34,867 nucleotides of DNA from Clostridia bacterium (GCA_017501175.1 JAFVXK010000009.1:1-34867), one strand, 5' to 3'; positions 6,612 through 15,556 are shown, counted from the first letter of the stretch. Translations and numbers: made by a program. Notes: generated from the sequence alone by a model not told the origin.

Positions 6612-8288
6612 ATGAAGCTACTTGGAAGAGCCCACGATAAAGAGTTCTGGAGAGAGGTCCGTGAGAGCGATTTTTATAAAGAGCGCAGGGAATTTCTGCA
6701 TCAGATGTGGGAGGAAAAGTGCCAGAGCGATAGCTTTGAGGCGCTCACTTACTCTGATTTTAAATTGTTTTGGACGACAGGCGACAGAAAAACGTACGAA
6801 AACAAGTATTTTTTACGCCGTCACCAAATGGAGTTTTCCGCCCTCCTTGCGCTTGTTTATCCCGAGGAAGAAAAATACATAAACAAGGTGATGGAGCTTA
6901 TCTACATCATCTGCGATGAGTACACGTGGTGTCTTCCCGCTCATCAAGGAAGGCTCGAGCCTAACAACAACTGCAAAATTGACCTTTTTGCCGCGGAAAC
7001 AGGCTTTGACCTTGCCGAGATATACGTTCTTCTCGAGGATAGACTTGAGCCCTTGATTAAAAATAGAATTATGGCTGAAACCGAGCGCAGAATAGTCACC
7101 CCCTACGCATCGGTTGATAATTACGGCGGATTTGAAAGCGCGACGAATAACTGGACTGCGGTTTGCACCTGCTCGGTTGCCGCGATGATGATGTATCTCT
7201 ATCCCGAGAGAGTAGAGGCGCTGTTACCCAGATTTGAGGCGTCAATGACAAGGTTTCTTTCGGGCTTTGGCGACGACGGCGTCTGCCTTGAGGGTTGCTC
7301 GTATTGGAGCTACGGCTTCGGCTTCTTTACAATGTATGCCGACCTTATAAAGCAGTTTACGGGCGGCGCGATAGATTGGTGGAAAAACGAAAAGGTTAAG
7401 ACGGTAGCTACCTTCCAGCAAAAGATGTTCCTCTCCGAAAACGCGGCGGTCAGCTTTGCTGACGGACCAAGACGTCTTACCTATTTCCTCTGGCTTCTTC
7501 ACCGCCTTAAGAAGCAGTATCCCGATGACATTCTGGTGTATGATTCCAAATACGGAGGAAACGGAATAGGAAAATTTTCCTATCAGCTCCGACAGCTTCT
7601 GTGGATAGACGAGGAGGCTCTCGAAAATCCCGACCCTATAAACACCCCTCTCGAATGTTATTTTGAGAAGTCAAAGTGGTTCGTTAAAAAGACCGAGAGC
7701 TACGGTTTTGCCGCAAAGGGCGGTCACAACAAGGAGCACCACAACCACAACGACGTCGGCTCGTTCGTTTTTGCAAAGGACGGCAGACAGGTGCTTGTCG
7801 ATATGGGTCCCGGACGCTACACCCGTCAGTACTTCGCAAACGACACGAGATACGGTATTCTCGAGCCCTCCTCGCGCGGACACAGCGTGCCGATAATCGA
7901 CGGTAAATATCAGCAATACGGAGAGGAATTTTCCGCAAAGGACACCGCCTTTGAAAAGGGCGTATTCTCTTCCGACATCGCAGGTGCGTACGGCTGTGAG
8001 GGGCTTAAGAGCATCAAGCGCTCCTTTGCCTTTACGGAGGATACCGTCACTCTAACCGACGAGTTCGTCTACTCGGGCGAGGGGGATATAGTTGACCGCA
8101 TCGTCACCCTTACCGAGCCGAAGATAAACGCGGAAACCGTCGAGGTTGACGGCGTAACGATAACCTTTGACCCATCAGCTTGCAAGGCTACGGTTAATTC
8201 CGAGGTCAGAGAAAACGGTGAGGTCTGCTACTTCATTGATTTCAAGCTTAATTTTGGTGTCAGAAAATTTGCCTGCGAGATAAAATAA
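6612..8288 (+). CDS. Heparinase II/III-like polysaccharide lyase
   Basis: The 558-residue protein has the two-part build of heparinase II/III-type lyases, which cleave uronic-acid glycans by beta-elimination. The N-terminal (alpha/alpha) toroid carries TNNWTAVC (178-185) and EGCSYWSYG (227-235). The C-terminal beta-sandwich carries GHNKEHHNHNDVGSF (371-385), the His-rich block of the family, and RGHSVPIIDG (422-431). No signal peptide is visible, so it probably acts inside the cell on imported oligosaccharides. The start at 6612 follows GGAGG (6599-6603) by eight bases; a longer reading from TTG at 6510 would run through the promoter. No uronate transport or catabolism gene is adjacent, so the substrate is open. 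Confidence 0.87.
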   Translation: MKLLGRAHDKEFWREVRESDFYKERREFLHQMWEEKCQSDSFEALTYSDFKLFWTTGDRKTYENKYFLRRHQMEFSALLALVYPEEEKYINKVMELIYIICDEYTWCLPAHQGRLEPNNNCKIDLFAAETGFDLAEIYVLLEDRLEPLIKNRIMAETERRIVTPYASVDNYGGFESATNNWTAVCTCSVAAMMMYLYPERVEALLPRFEASMTRFLSGFGDDGVCLEGCSYWSYGFGFFTMYADLIKQFTGGAIDWWKNEKVKTVATFQQKMFLSENAAVSFADGPRRLTYFLWLLHRLKKQYPDDILVYDSKYGGNGIGKFSYQLRQLLWIDEEALENPDPINTPLECYFEKSKWFVKKTESYGFAAKGGHNKEHHNHNDVGSFVFAKDGRQVLVDMGPGRYTRQYFANDTRYGILEPSSRGHSVPIIDGKYQQYGEEFSAKDTAFEKGVFSSDIAGAYGCEGLKSIKRSFAFTEDTVTLTDEFVYSGEGDIVDRIVTLTEPKINAETVEVDGVTITFDPSACKATVNSEVRENGEVCYFIDFKLNFGVRKFACEIK

Positions 8289-8303
8289 CCGATAATCTTA
8301 CGC

Positions 8304-8330
8304 GAAAAGCACCCGAACGGGTGCTTTTCT
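8304..8330 (+). terminator. Rho-independent terminator
   Basis: An 11-bp stem (8304-8314 and 8319-8329) with loop GAAC ends in TTTTCT, 15 bases after the stop of the heparinase-like gene. Confidence 0.85.
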
Positions 8331-8363
8331 AATCTAAAAACGAGAGGGAAGGGCGGCACGTTA

Positions 8364-8392
8364 TTGACATTTTATCAGCTTTGTGATAAAAT
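8364..8392 (+). promoter_or_regulatory. Sigma-A promoter of the LRR protein and two-component cluster
   Basis: TTGACA (8364-8369) and TAAAAT (8387-8392) are 17 bases apart with TGA directly before the -10, an extended -10. No terminator or second promoter was seen between here and the stop at 12957, so it may drive four genes. Confidence 0.82.
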
Positions 8393-8447
8393 TGGTTCAG
8401 AAAGAGATGTTTTGCGCCATTATTTTAATTTAAGGAAAGTTTCTCTT

Positions 8448-9971
8448 ATGAAAAAAGCGTTGATAACCATAATTATATTGGCATTGGTTGGCTTTGTAGC
8501 CTGGGAATACGTTTTCAAGGAAAGGCTTATGCCCGAGAACGACCCCTTTACCGTTGAATTCATCGTTGACGGCGAGGTGTATGACACTGTAACCACGGCG
8601 GGCGGAGAGATAATAGAGCTTCCCGAAAATCCCGAGAAGGCAGGCTTTGTCTTTGGAGGATGGTATCTTGACGAGGGCGTTTGGAATATGCCGTTTTCAG
8701 AGGACTATCTTATGGATACCGAATTAACGCACGATATATGCGTTTATGCAAAATGGGCGGCAGGCGAGCTTGCCGAGTACAGAGTGGAGTATTATCTCGA
8801 AAATCTTGAAAAGAACGGCTATGAGGACCCGATTACCGATAATTTCACGGGAGAGAAAGGCGCTGAGGTCGAGGTTGACAGGACCTTTGAGCATTTCACT
8901 CTCGATAGCACAGCAGGTGCTTTAAAGGGAAACATCATGGAAGACGGAAGCCTTGTGTTAAAGGCTTATTATACGAGAAACACTTATAGCGTTTCGCTTT
9001 CCAACGGTCTTGCGGGCAATATCAGCGGAGAGGGCGTTTATCCTTATAACACGCGGGTAACCGTTTCTGCCGTTTCAACCAATATCGGTTATAGCTTTGC
9101 CGGCTGGTATTCGGGTGACGAGCTTCTTTCGTCCGAAACCGACTACACCTTCAATATCGATAGAAATATAGAGGCGAGATTTAAGGTAGTCGAGCCCCTC
9201 GAGCTTCTTGAATTCACCTCTGACGGCTCGGGAGTTACCGTAACCGGAATAAAGGACAAAACGGTTACCGAGATAGTAATTCCCGATTATGTGACCGCCA
9301 TCGGCGACGAGGCGTTTGCCGAGTGCACAAACCTTACGAGCGTTACCATCGGCGAGGGCATCAAGAGCATCGGCTCTTCTGCATTCTGGAAGTGCTATAA
9401 GCTTGTTGAGGTAATAAACAAGTCCACGCTCAATATCACGGCTGGAGCTTGGGACAACGGCTACGTGGCTTACTATGCAAAGGAAGTTCACAACGGAGAA
9501 AGCAAGATTGTAAATCAAAACGGCTATCTCTTCATAACTTCGGGCGGAAAAAACTATCTGTTCGGATATACAGGCAAGGCTACGCGCTTAACTCTTCCCG
9601 AAAGCTATAACGGACAGGGCTATGAGATATATAATTACGCATTAGCCTACCGTAGCGACATCGAAGAGGTTATAATTCCCGACGCCGCGAAGAGCATTGG
9701 AGATTCGGCGTTCTATTCCTGCACGAGCCTTAAGAGCGTGAATATAGGAAACGGCGTCGGCAGTATAGGCAAATATGCATTCTACTCCTGCACGAGCCTT
9801 GAGAGCGTGACTGTCGGAAGCGGAGTGACGAGCATTGAAACCTACTGCTTCCACCATTGTGCAAGCCTTGTAAGCATAAATTACAGGGGAAGCGAGGCAC
9901 AGTGGAATTCCATAACGAAGGGATATGGCTGGAACCATAATATCGGCGCATATACCGTCAATTACAACTAG
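8448..9971 (+). CDS. Membrane-anchored BspA-like LRR protein with InlB-type repeats
   Basis: The 507-residue protein has an uncleaved N-terminal membrane segment (residues 4-22) and lies outside the cell. Residues about 34-103 form an InlB B-repeat (Listeria-Bacteroides type, ending GGWYLDEG...CVYAKW). Residues 111-176 and 180-247 are further beta-rich repeats of the same general kind (YRVEYYLEN..., FAGWYSGDE). Residues about 272-330 and 405-480 are BspA-type leucine-rich repeats with the IGDSAFYSCTSL pattern, the clearest two 23 residues apart. Such proteins bind host or partner surfaces; the ligand here is unknown. ATG 8448 follows AAGGA at a rather long distance; a TTG-started extension would run through the promoter. 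No LPXTG motif is present. Confidence 0.85.
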   Translation: MKKALITIIILALVGFVAWEYVFKERLMPENDPFTVEFIVDGEVYDTVTTAGGEIIELPENPEKAGFVFGGWYLDEGVWNMPFSEDYLMDTELTHDICVYAKWAAGELAEYRVEYYLENLEKNGYEDPITDNFTGEKGAEVEVDRTFEHFTLDSTAGALKGNIMEDGSLVLKAYYTRNTYSVSLSNGLAGNISGEGVYPYNTRVTVSAVSTNIGYSFAGWYSGDELLSSETDYTFNIDRNIEARFKVVEPLELLEFTSDGSGVTVTGIKDKTVTEIVIPDYVTAIGDEAFAECTNLTSVTIGEGIKSIGSSAFWKCYKLVEVINKSTLNITAGAWDNGYVAYYAKEVHNGESKIVNQNGYLFITSGGKNYLFGYTGKATRLTLPESYNGQGYEIYNYALAYRSDIEEVIIPDAAKSIGDSAFYSCTSLKSVNIGNGVGSIGKYAFYSCTSLESVTVGSGVTSIETYCFHHCASLVSINYRGSEAQWNSITKGYGWNHNIGAYTVNYN

Positions 9972-10006
9972 TTTTACAAAACACAATTCGGCAAGTTGGA
10001 GGAAAA

Positions 10007-10693
10007 ATGAGAATACTGGTTTGCGACGACGAGTCGGAGATAAGGAACATAATACGAATACTGCTCGAAAGCTCGGGCTACGAGGTCGTTGAGGCGGAGA
10101 GAGCCGAGAGGGCTATCGAGATTTTGCGCGAAAACCCCGATATTGACCTTTGCGTTATGGATATTATGATGCCCGAGATGAACGGCGTTGCGGCGGTTTC
10201 GAAAATACGCGAATTTTCTTCGCTTCCTATAATATTTTTGACAGCAAAATCGCTTGAGAGCGACAGAGAGGACGCCTATGGTGCGGGTGGTGACGATTAC
10301 ATAGTAAAGCCCTTCTCGCCGCGCGAGCTTCTTATGAAGGTTGAGGCGTTAATCCGCCGATACACCACCTACGGCACAAAAGAGGACGGCGAAACGGTGC
10401 GTCTTTACGGCGGTGTAGTTCTTAACGCAGACAGGCGCGAGGTAATAAAGAACGGAAATCCTGTCGATACGAGGGATAAGGAGCTTGAGGTGCTTATCTA
10501 CCTTGCCAAAAACCGAGGAAGAGCCGTAAGCGCAAACGAGCTTTACGAGTCTGTTTGGGGCGAGATGGCGCTTCCCTCGTCGGGCAACACCGTCACGGTT
10601 CACATTCTCAATCTCAGGCGGAAGCTTGAGGACAATCCCTCAAATCCCAAGCTTATAAGAACGGTTTGGGGAAAGGGGTATCAGATTGATTAA
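10007..10693 (+). CDS. OmpR/PhoB-family response regulator
   Basis: Residues 1-115 form a receiver domain with acidic residues D7/D8, phosphorylation site D52 in CVMDIMMPEMNG, switch T79 and K101. Residues about 128-228 form the OmpR-type winged helix, with SGNTVTVHILNLRRKL as the recognition region and the C-terminal hairpin around VWGKGYQID. It is a DNA-binding regulator activated by the kinase encoded next. Start follows GGAGG by about five bases. The 35-base gap after the LRR gene has no terminator. The kinase start codon overlaps its last codons, so the two are translationally coupled. Confidence 0.95.
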   Translation: MRILVCDDESEIRNIIRILLESSGYEVVEAERAERAIEILRENPDIDLCVMDIMMPEMNGVAAVSKIREFSSLPIIFLTAKSLESDREDAYGAGGDDYIVKPFSPRELLMKVEALIRRYTTYGTKEDGETVRLYGGVVLNADRREVIKNGNPVDTRDKELEVLIYLAKNRGRAVSANELYESVWGEMALPSSGNTVTVHILNLRRKLEDNPSNPKLIRTVWGKGYQID

Positions 10694-12053
10694 AAAGCTC
10701 AAATTACCAAAAAACTCTCTCAAGGTCGGACTTTTGAGGACAATTATCCTCGGTATTGTGCTTGCGGTTTTGATATATGTCCTTATGACCTCTCTTGCGG
10801 AGTACATCAGGGTTAATCATTACACAAAGCCCGAGAACAGAGAGCGGCGCGAGGAGGCTCTGATAGAGGAGTTCAAGAACTACGTTGCCGCACGGGAAAT
10901 ATCCTCGGAGGATACCGAGAGTATAGAGCGGTGGGTAGCGCAAAAAACCTATATTTATCTGCTTTTATATAAGGGCGACAAGCTTCACTTCTCCTCGGGA
11001 CTTCACGATAACGCGAACATGATACCGCTGTTTTCAAATCTTATGCTCGGCGGCTCTGCGGACTATCCGACAGAGGAGGAAATGATGGAGTACGCGAAGG
11101 AAAACGACCTCGTCGGAATTGAGATGTCCGACGGCACGGTCTATGCCTCGCTTACCGAGTTTTCGGAATATCTTTACAGAGATTTGGCAAGGCTTCTTTC
11201 GCTTGCACTGGCGATGGTGGTGCTCGCTCTCGTAATAATGATATACTTCTTCAAGGTCGTAAACAGAATTACGCGCCTTGCGTCAGAGGTTACCGTGGTT
11301 GCCGACGGAAACATGAACCACGAAATATATTCTGACGGCGACGACGAAATATCAAAGCTTTCGCACGACGTTGACAATATGAGAAACGCCATTTTGAACA
11401 CTCTTGAGAGTGAACGGGCGGCAAGAGAGGCAAACACCGAGCTTATAACCTCGATGTCGCACGATATAAGAACGCCTCTTACCGTTCTTATAGGCTATCT
11501 TGACATAATGAAGATGTACTCCGAAGACGAGGTAATGAAGGAGTACATAAGAAGCTCCGAAAAAACGGCGATGCGCCTCAAAAAGCTCTCCGACGATATG
11601 TTTAAATATCTGCTTGTTTTCGGGGATTCGGCAAAGCCGGCGGAGCTTGAGGAGTACGACGGAAAAACTCTCATAGAGCAGCTTCTTTCGGAGCACATTT
11701 TGCTTTTGCGTGAGCACGGGTACGAGGTAAGGTTCGGTATGCCCGAGGAAAACGGTGTAAAGGTTCTTACAAACGCCCCCGACCTTATGCGTATAATAGA
11801 CAACGTATTTTCTAACATAAGTAAATACGGCGATAAGGAAAAGCCCATAGAAATCAAGGTGGAGATGGGCGGCGACAGAGTGAGAATGACCTTCTCCAAT
11901 GCAATTTCAGCCGACACCTCTATGGCGGAGAGTAACAAAATAGGACTGAAAACCTGCGCGAAAATAGCAGAGCTGATTTCCTCTGAATTTTCGTATTCGA
12001 TGTCGGACGGCGTTTTTACGGTATCAATAGGACTTATTTCACACAGGGAGTGA
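10686..12053 (+). CDS. Membrane sensor histidine kinase
   Basis: The 455-residue kinase has TM1 at about 17-36, an extracytoplasmic region of about 125 residues, TM2 at about 168-189, a HAMP linker, and a HisKA domain with phospho-acceptor H259 in SMSHDIRTPLTVL. The ATPase domain has an N box (IIDNVFSNISKYGD, N373) and a G2-like IGLKTC (419-424), but the usual DxGxG box is absent; SNAISADT stands in its place. That occurs in some Firmicute kinases and does not prove inactivity. Translation probably starts at TTG 10686, overlapping the regulator gene by eight bases: the next ATG lies after the first membrane helix, and an AGGGG site is eight bases upstream. It pairs with the response regulator before it. 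Confidence 0.92.
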   Translation: MIKKLKLPKNSLKVGLLRTIILGIVLAVLIYVLMTSLAEYIRVNHYTKPENRERREEALIEEFKNYVAAREISSEDTESIERWVAQKTYIYLLLYKGDKLHFSSGLHDNANMIPLFSNLMLGGSADYPTEEEMMEYAKENDLVGIEMSDGTVYASLTEFSEYLYRDLARLLSLALAMVVLALVIMIYFFKVVNRITRLASEVTVVADGNMNHEIYSDGDDEISKLSHDVDNMRNAILNTLESERAAREANTELITSMSHDIRTPLTVLIGYLDIMKMYSEDEVMKEYIRSSEKTAMRLKKLSDDMFKYLLVFGDSAKPAELEEYDGKTLIEQLLSEHILLLREHGYEVRFGMPEENGVKVLTNAPDLMRIIDNVFSNISKYGDKEKPIEIKVEMGGDRVRMTFSNAISADTSMAESNKIGLKTCAKIAELISSEFSYSMSDGVFTVSIGLISHRE

Positions 12054-12057
12054 GAAT

Positions 12058-12957
12058 ATGATATTGTTTTATGAATTATCAGAGAACAGCGTTGACGCGG
12101 CGCTTGAAAAGCTGCCTCTTCCGAAGAGCGAGGCTCTTGAAATAATAGAGAGCTATATGGAAGGCGGCTCTGACGCCGCTGTTACGGGTGCTTTTGGCTG
12201 CCTTGTCGTGAGAATATACGACGGCGGGGAATATTTATTCTCCTATCCGTACCCCTTGACCGAGAGCGCAGACGAAGCGGGCGCTGTCGAGGAGGTTGCC
12301 CAGTACGCAATAAGAGAGGGACTTCCGCTCGTTTTCTTTGACGTTCCGAGGGACAGCTTACCTATACTTCTTATGGGCTTCCGCCACGCCGACGTTGATG
12401 CAGAGGACGAGAGCGCCGACACCTACCGCGTTACAATCAAGAGCGAATGTATGCTCATAAAAAAAGCCCCCGAGGCGACCTCGGGAGCTGTGATGCTTCG
12501 TGAGCTTCGGTATGAGGACCGCGAGAACTACGCACGCATCTGCCTCGATACCGAGAACAATAAATATTGGGGCTACGATTTCAGAGAGGACGAGCCCGAC
12601 GCCGACGCTGAATTCTTTATAAATTCGGCGATTTCCGAGCGCAAAATAGGCACAGCCATAAGCTTTGCCGTCATTTCGGACGGGGAATTCGTAGGCGAGG
12701 CAACTCTTTATGCCTTCGACTGCCGAGGTGGAGCTGAAACGGCTATACGCATTCTCCCCGAATATCAGGGAAAGGGGCTTTCAGAAGATATTCTGACCGC
12801 GCTTTTTGAAGTTGGCAGGTCTATCGGACTTGTAAGAATTTATGCAGAGGCATTCTCGGAAAACAAGCCGTCGGTAGCCTTTTGCTCGAAGCATATGGAA
12901 AGGCTCTCCGACGAGGGCGGCCGAGTGATTTTCATAAAGAACCTCTACGAGCTGTAA
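12058..12957 (+). CDS. GNAT N-acetyltransferase with an extra N-terminal domain
   Basis: Residues about 145-299 form a GNAT domain with the acetyl-CoA-binding motif PEYQGKGLSEDIL (233-245) and the following beta strand (IGLVRIYAEAFSENKPS). The first 140 residues form an acidic alpha/beta region that I cannot assign; YLFSYPYP (59-66) and LVFFDVP (91-97) faintly resemble an acyltransferase half, so the protein may be a tandem GNAT with a worn first copy. It starts four bases after the kinase stop and uses a ribosome binding site inside the kinase end, so it belongs to the two-component operon. Its 3' end overlaps the convergent GTPase gene by 13 bases. Substrate is unknown. Confidence 0.8.
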   Translation: MILFYELSENSVDAALEKLPLPKSEALEIIESYMEGGSDAAVTGAFGCLVVRIYDGGEYLFSYPYPLTESADEAGAVEEVAQYAIREGLPLVFFDVPRDSLPILLMGFRHADVDAEDESADTYRVTIKSECMLIKKAPEATSGAVMLRELRYEDRENYARICLDTENNKYWGYDFREDEPDADAEFFINSAISERKIGTAISFAVISDGEFVGEATLYAFDCRGGAETAIRILPEYQGKGLSEDILTALFEVGRSIGLVRIYAEAFSENKPSVAFCSKHMERLSDEGGRVIFIKNLYEL

Positions 12958-15524
12958 TTTTCAATAGCTTCCTTTATTTCGGATACGGTGCGCTCGGCTT
13001 CGCTGCGGAATTCTCTTGCGCTCACGCGAAATCCGCCGCTACCGAGTATCATCATCTGCTCCTGCATATCCGAGCTTACCACTCGCACGAAGAAGTCGGA
13101 AGACGTCTCGCGGGTGGTCTTTTCTATATACGCGTCAGCCGTCTGGTTTTCCTTGGTGTAAACAACCGTAACCGCGCCAACCTCTTCCTCAGAGCCGCTA
13201 CCTTCGCGGCGGCGGTAGGCATCGAAAACTATTATGCATTTGCATCTTCTGAACGCGGTGTAGCTGCACATAAGCCGTGTCAAAGCGTCGCGCGCAAGAC
13301 CTATATCCCGCTCTGAGAGCGCGCGTAATTCTTCCCACGCAAAGATTAGGTTGTAGCCGTCTATAATGATAAGCTCGGGCTTCGGCTTTTCGGGCTTTTT
13401 TCGTCTTTCCTTTTTCTCTACGTATCCGACAGCTGCGTTTTCCACCCTTTCCGTTATGCGACGCTCCTTGATTTTTCCGTAGGTGGATTCGAAGATACGC
13501 ATAAGCTCGCGGTCCTCTTCAACGCCCGAAGCAAACGAGCGTTTTTTTAACACGGGTGTGGGGGTGTCCTCTTCAATTTCTGCTTCTTCTCGGGGCTTTA
13601 TATGCATTTTCTTGTCAGCCTCGTACCAGGGGACGTAATAGCCCGCGCCCTCTTTTAAGAATACCGAGTCAGCAAGGTTGCGTCCGTCGCGGTCGGGGTC
13701 GTAGCCTATTTTTTCGACTACCTCGTCTGTATTATGGCAGGGCACATACGCGCCGGGTGTCAGCGTTAGCCGACCCTTGCCGCCCGTGTAGGCTCTGACG
13801 TCCAGAGAGTATTTACGCATAGTAGCAACGGGGCAGCTTCCGACGAGCACCGCCCACTCGCCGTCAAGCGAAAGAAGCTCGGAGTCACCGCCCATTGACG
13901 CGACGTCGTTCATTGCTCTGCCGAGATTGTCCTTAGGTACTTCAAGTCGATAGTTAAACGTGGGCTCAAGAAGCACCGACACTGCCTTCCTCAGTCCCTG
14001 TCTTACCGCACGGTAGGTAGCCTGTCTGAAGTCACCACCGTCTGTGTGCTTGATGTGCGCCTTGCCCTCGGTAAGAGTGATTTTTATATCGGTTACAGGC
14101 GAGCCTGTCAAAACGCCCTTGTGCCGTTTTTCCTCGAGATGCGTGAATATCAGCCTCTGCCAGTTTGAAGAAAGTCTGTCGGTTGAGCACTCGCTGTCGA
14201 TAACTATACCCGAGCCCTCGGGCAGAGGGTCGAGCCTGAGATGCACCTCGGCGTAATGGCGCAGCGGTTCAAAGTGGCCGCGTCCGATGACGCTCTCGGC
14301 TATCGTTTCGCGGTAAAGCACGCGCCCCTCGTCAAGCTGAATGTCAAGCGCAAAGCGGTCCTTGACTATGCGAAGAAGAACCTCTGTCTGTATTTCACCC
14401 ATAAGAGAAACCGAGATTTCCTCGCTTTCTGCGTTATAGGATAGCGATAGGGTGGGGTCTTCCTCGCCAAGCGGACGAAGGCGCGAAAACGCCTCGTAGG
14501 GATTAACACCGTCGGGCAGCTTTATTTTATAGCTGAAAACAGGGGTCGATGCAAGTCTGTCGTCGCACTCTGTCCCAAGACCGGCTCCTGCCTGTACGCT
14601 ATCAAGCCCCAAAACGGCGCAGACCTCGCCGACAGCGGCGCTTTGCGCTGCCTTGTATTTGTCACCGTTATATATTCTTATTTCCTTGACCTTTTCCTCG
14701 GTGTATCCGCCAAGACCGTCGGGGATTTTCAGAGTGTCCTTCGTTTTCAGGCAACCGCCGGTTATTTTCATAAAGGCAAGTCTGCGTCCGCGCTTGTCGC
14801 GCTCTATTTTATAAACCTTAGCTCCGAAAAGCCTGTCACTGTAATTCTTTTTTTCGGTAAAACGGTCAAGAGCCGCGAGAAATTCCGCAACGCCGTTCAT
14901 TTTAAGAGCCGAGCCGAAATAGCAGGGGAATATGCGTCTTTTCCGTATAGCCTTGCGGATTGAGCCGTCCGAGAGCATACCCGTGTCAAAAAACTCCTCG
15001 ATAAGCTCCTCGCTGTGAGCTGCCGCGTCCTCAAAGAAGAAGGGTGCATCGGTGTGAGTAAAATCAACGAAGCCGCCGCCGAGGTGAGTGTTTAGGGCTT
15101 CTATGATTTCGGCTCTGGTTTTTGTGCAAATGTCGGTTTTGTTGACAAAGACAAAGGTTGGTATTCCTCTCGACGATATAAGCTGCCAAAGAGTTTTGGT
15201 GTGCGCCTCTACTCCGTCGGGTGCGCTGACAACGAGAATTGCGTAGTCCTGAACCGCAAGCGCGCGCTCTGCCTCTGCTACGAAATCGACGTGACCCGGG
15301 GTGTCGATAAGACTTACGTGTGTATCCAAAAAGTCAAAGGTTGCCTGCTTTGAGAAAATCGTTATTCCGCGCTCACGCTCAAGCTCGTGAGTGTCCATAT
15401 AAGCGTCGCGCTTGTCAACTCTGCCAAGCTTGTCTATAACACCCGAGGTGTATAAAAGCCCCTCGGAAAGCGTCGTTTTTCCGGCGTCAACGTGTGCAAG
15501 TATTCCAAAAACGAGGTTTTTCAC
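12945..15524 (-). CDS. TetM/EF-G-like translational GTPase fused to a Rae1/YacP-like NYN nuclease
   Basis: Residues 1-640 follow the domain order of ribosomal protection proteins such as TetM: G domain with AHVDAGKT (10-17), DTPGH (74-78) and NKTD (128-131), then domain II, III, IV and V (HFEPLRHYAEVHLRL at 417-431). Residues 641-712 are a charged linker. Residues 715-859 are a complete NYN/PIN-like domain of the YacP (Rae1) type: IIDGYNLI (720-727), VFDAY (766-770), YTKENQTADAYIEK (789-802), SSDMQEQ (817-823). B. subtilis Rae1 cuts mRNA in the ribosomal A site. In domain IV the region matching TetM's tetracycline-displacing loop reads AHIKHTDGGDF, without the TetM SPV residues, so tetracycline protection is doubtful. 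GTG start follows AAGGGG. A ribosome-rescue or mRNA-cutting role is an inference. Confidence 0.88.
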   Translation of the reverse strand: MKNLVFGILAHVDAGKTTLSEGLLYTSGVIDKLGRVDKRDAYMDTHELERERGITIFSKQATFDFLDTHVSLIDTPGHVDFVAEAERALAVQDYAILVVSAPDGVEAHTKTLWQLISSRGIPTFVFVNKTDICTKTRAEIIEALNTHLGGGFVDFTHTDAPFFFEDAAAHSEELIEEFFDTGMLSDGSIRKAIRKRRIFPCYFGSALKMNGVAEFLAALDRFTEKKNYSDRLFGAKVYKIERDKRGRRLAFMKITGGCLKTKDTLKIPDGLGGYTEEKVKEIRIYNGDKYKAAQSAAVGEVCAVLGLDSVQAGAGLGTECDDRLASTPVFSYKIKLPDGVNPYEAFSRLRPLGEEDPTLSLSYNAESEEISVSLMGEIQTEVLLRIVKDRFALDIQLDEGRVLYRETIAESVIGRGHFEPLRHYAEVHLRLDPLPEGSGIVIDSECSTDRLSSNWQRLIFTHLEEKRHKGVLTGSPVTDIKITLTEGKAHIKHTDGGDFRQATYRAVRQGLRKAVSVLLEPTFNYRLEVPKDNLGRAMNDVASMGGDSELLSLDGEWAVLVGSCPVATMRKYSLDVRAYTGGKGRLTLTPGAYVPCHNTDEVVEKIGYDPDRDGRNLADSVFLKEGAGYYVPWYEADKKMHIKPREEAEIEEDTPTPVLKKRSFASGVEEDRELMRIFESTYGKIKERRITERVENAAVGYVEKKERRKKPEKPKPELIIIDGYNLIFAWEELRALSERDIGLARDALTRLMCSYTAFRRCKCIIVFDAYRRREGSGSEEEVGAVTVVYTKENQTADAYIEKTTRETSSDFFVRVVSSDMQEQMMILGSGGFRVSAREFRSEAERTVSEIKEAIENYSS

Positions 15525-15556
15525 GGCACAACCCCTTTCCTAGCGTAATTACATAT

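Noticed and set aside
8364..8447. N-terminal extension of the LRR protein from a TTG codon
   Set aside because: It runs through the promoter TTGACA-17-TAAAAT; ATG 8448 opens directly onto the membrane anchor.
9690..9850. Tandem repeat that might be a CRISPR-like array
   Set aside because: The 69-base period codes for 23-residue BspA-type leucine-rich repeats in frame.
12945..15524. Tetracycline resistance gene
   Set aside because: The GTPase is TetM-like in layout, but the domain IV loop lacks the SPV residues used for drug displacement and the protein has an added nuclease.
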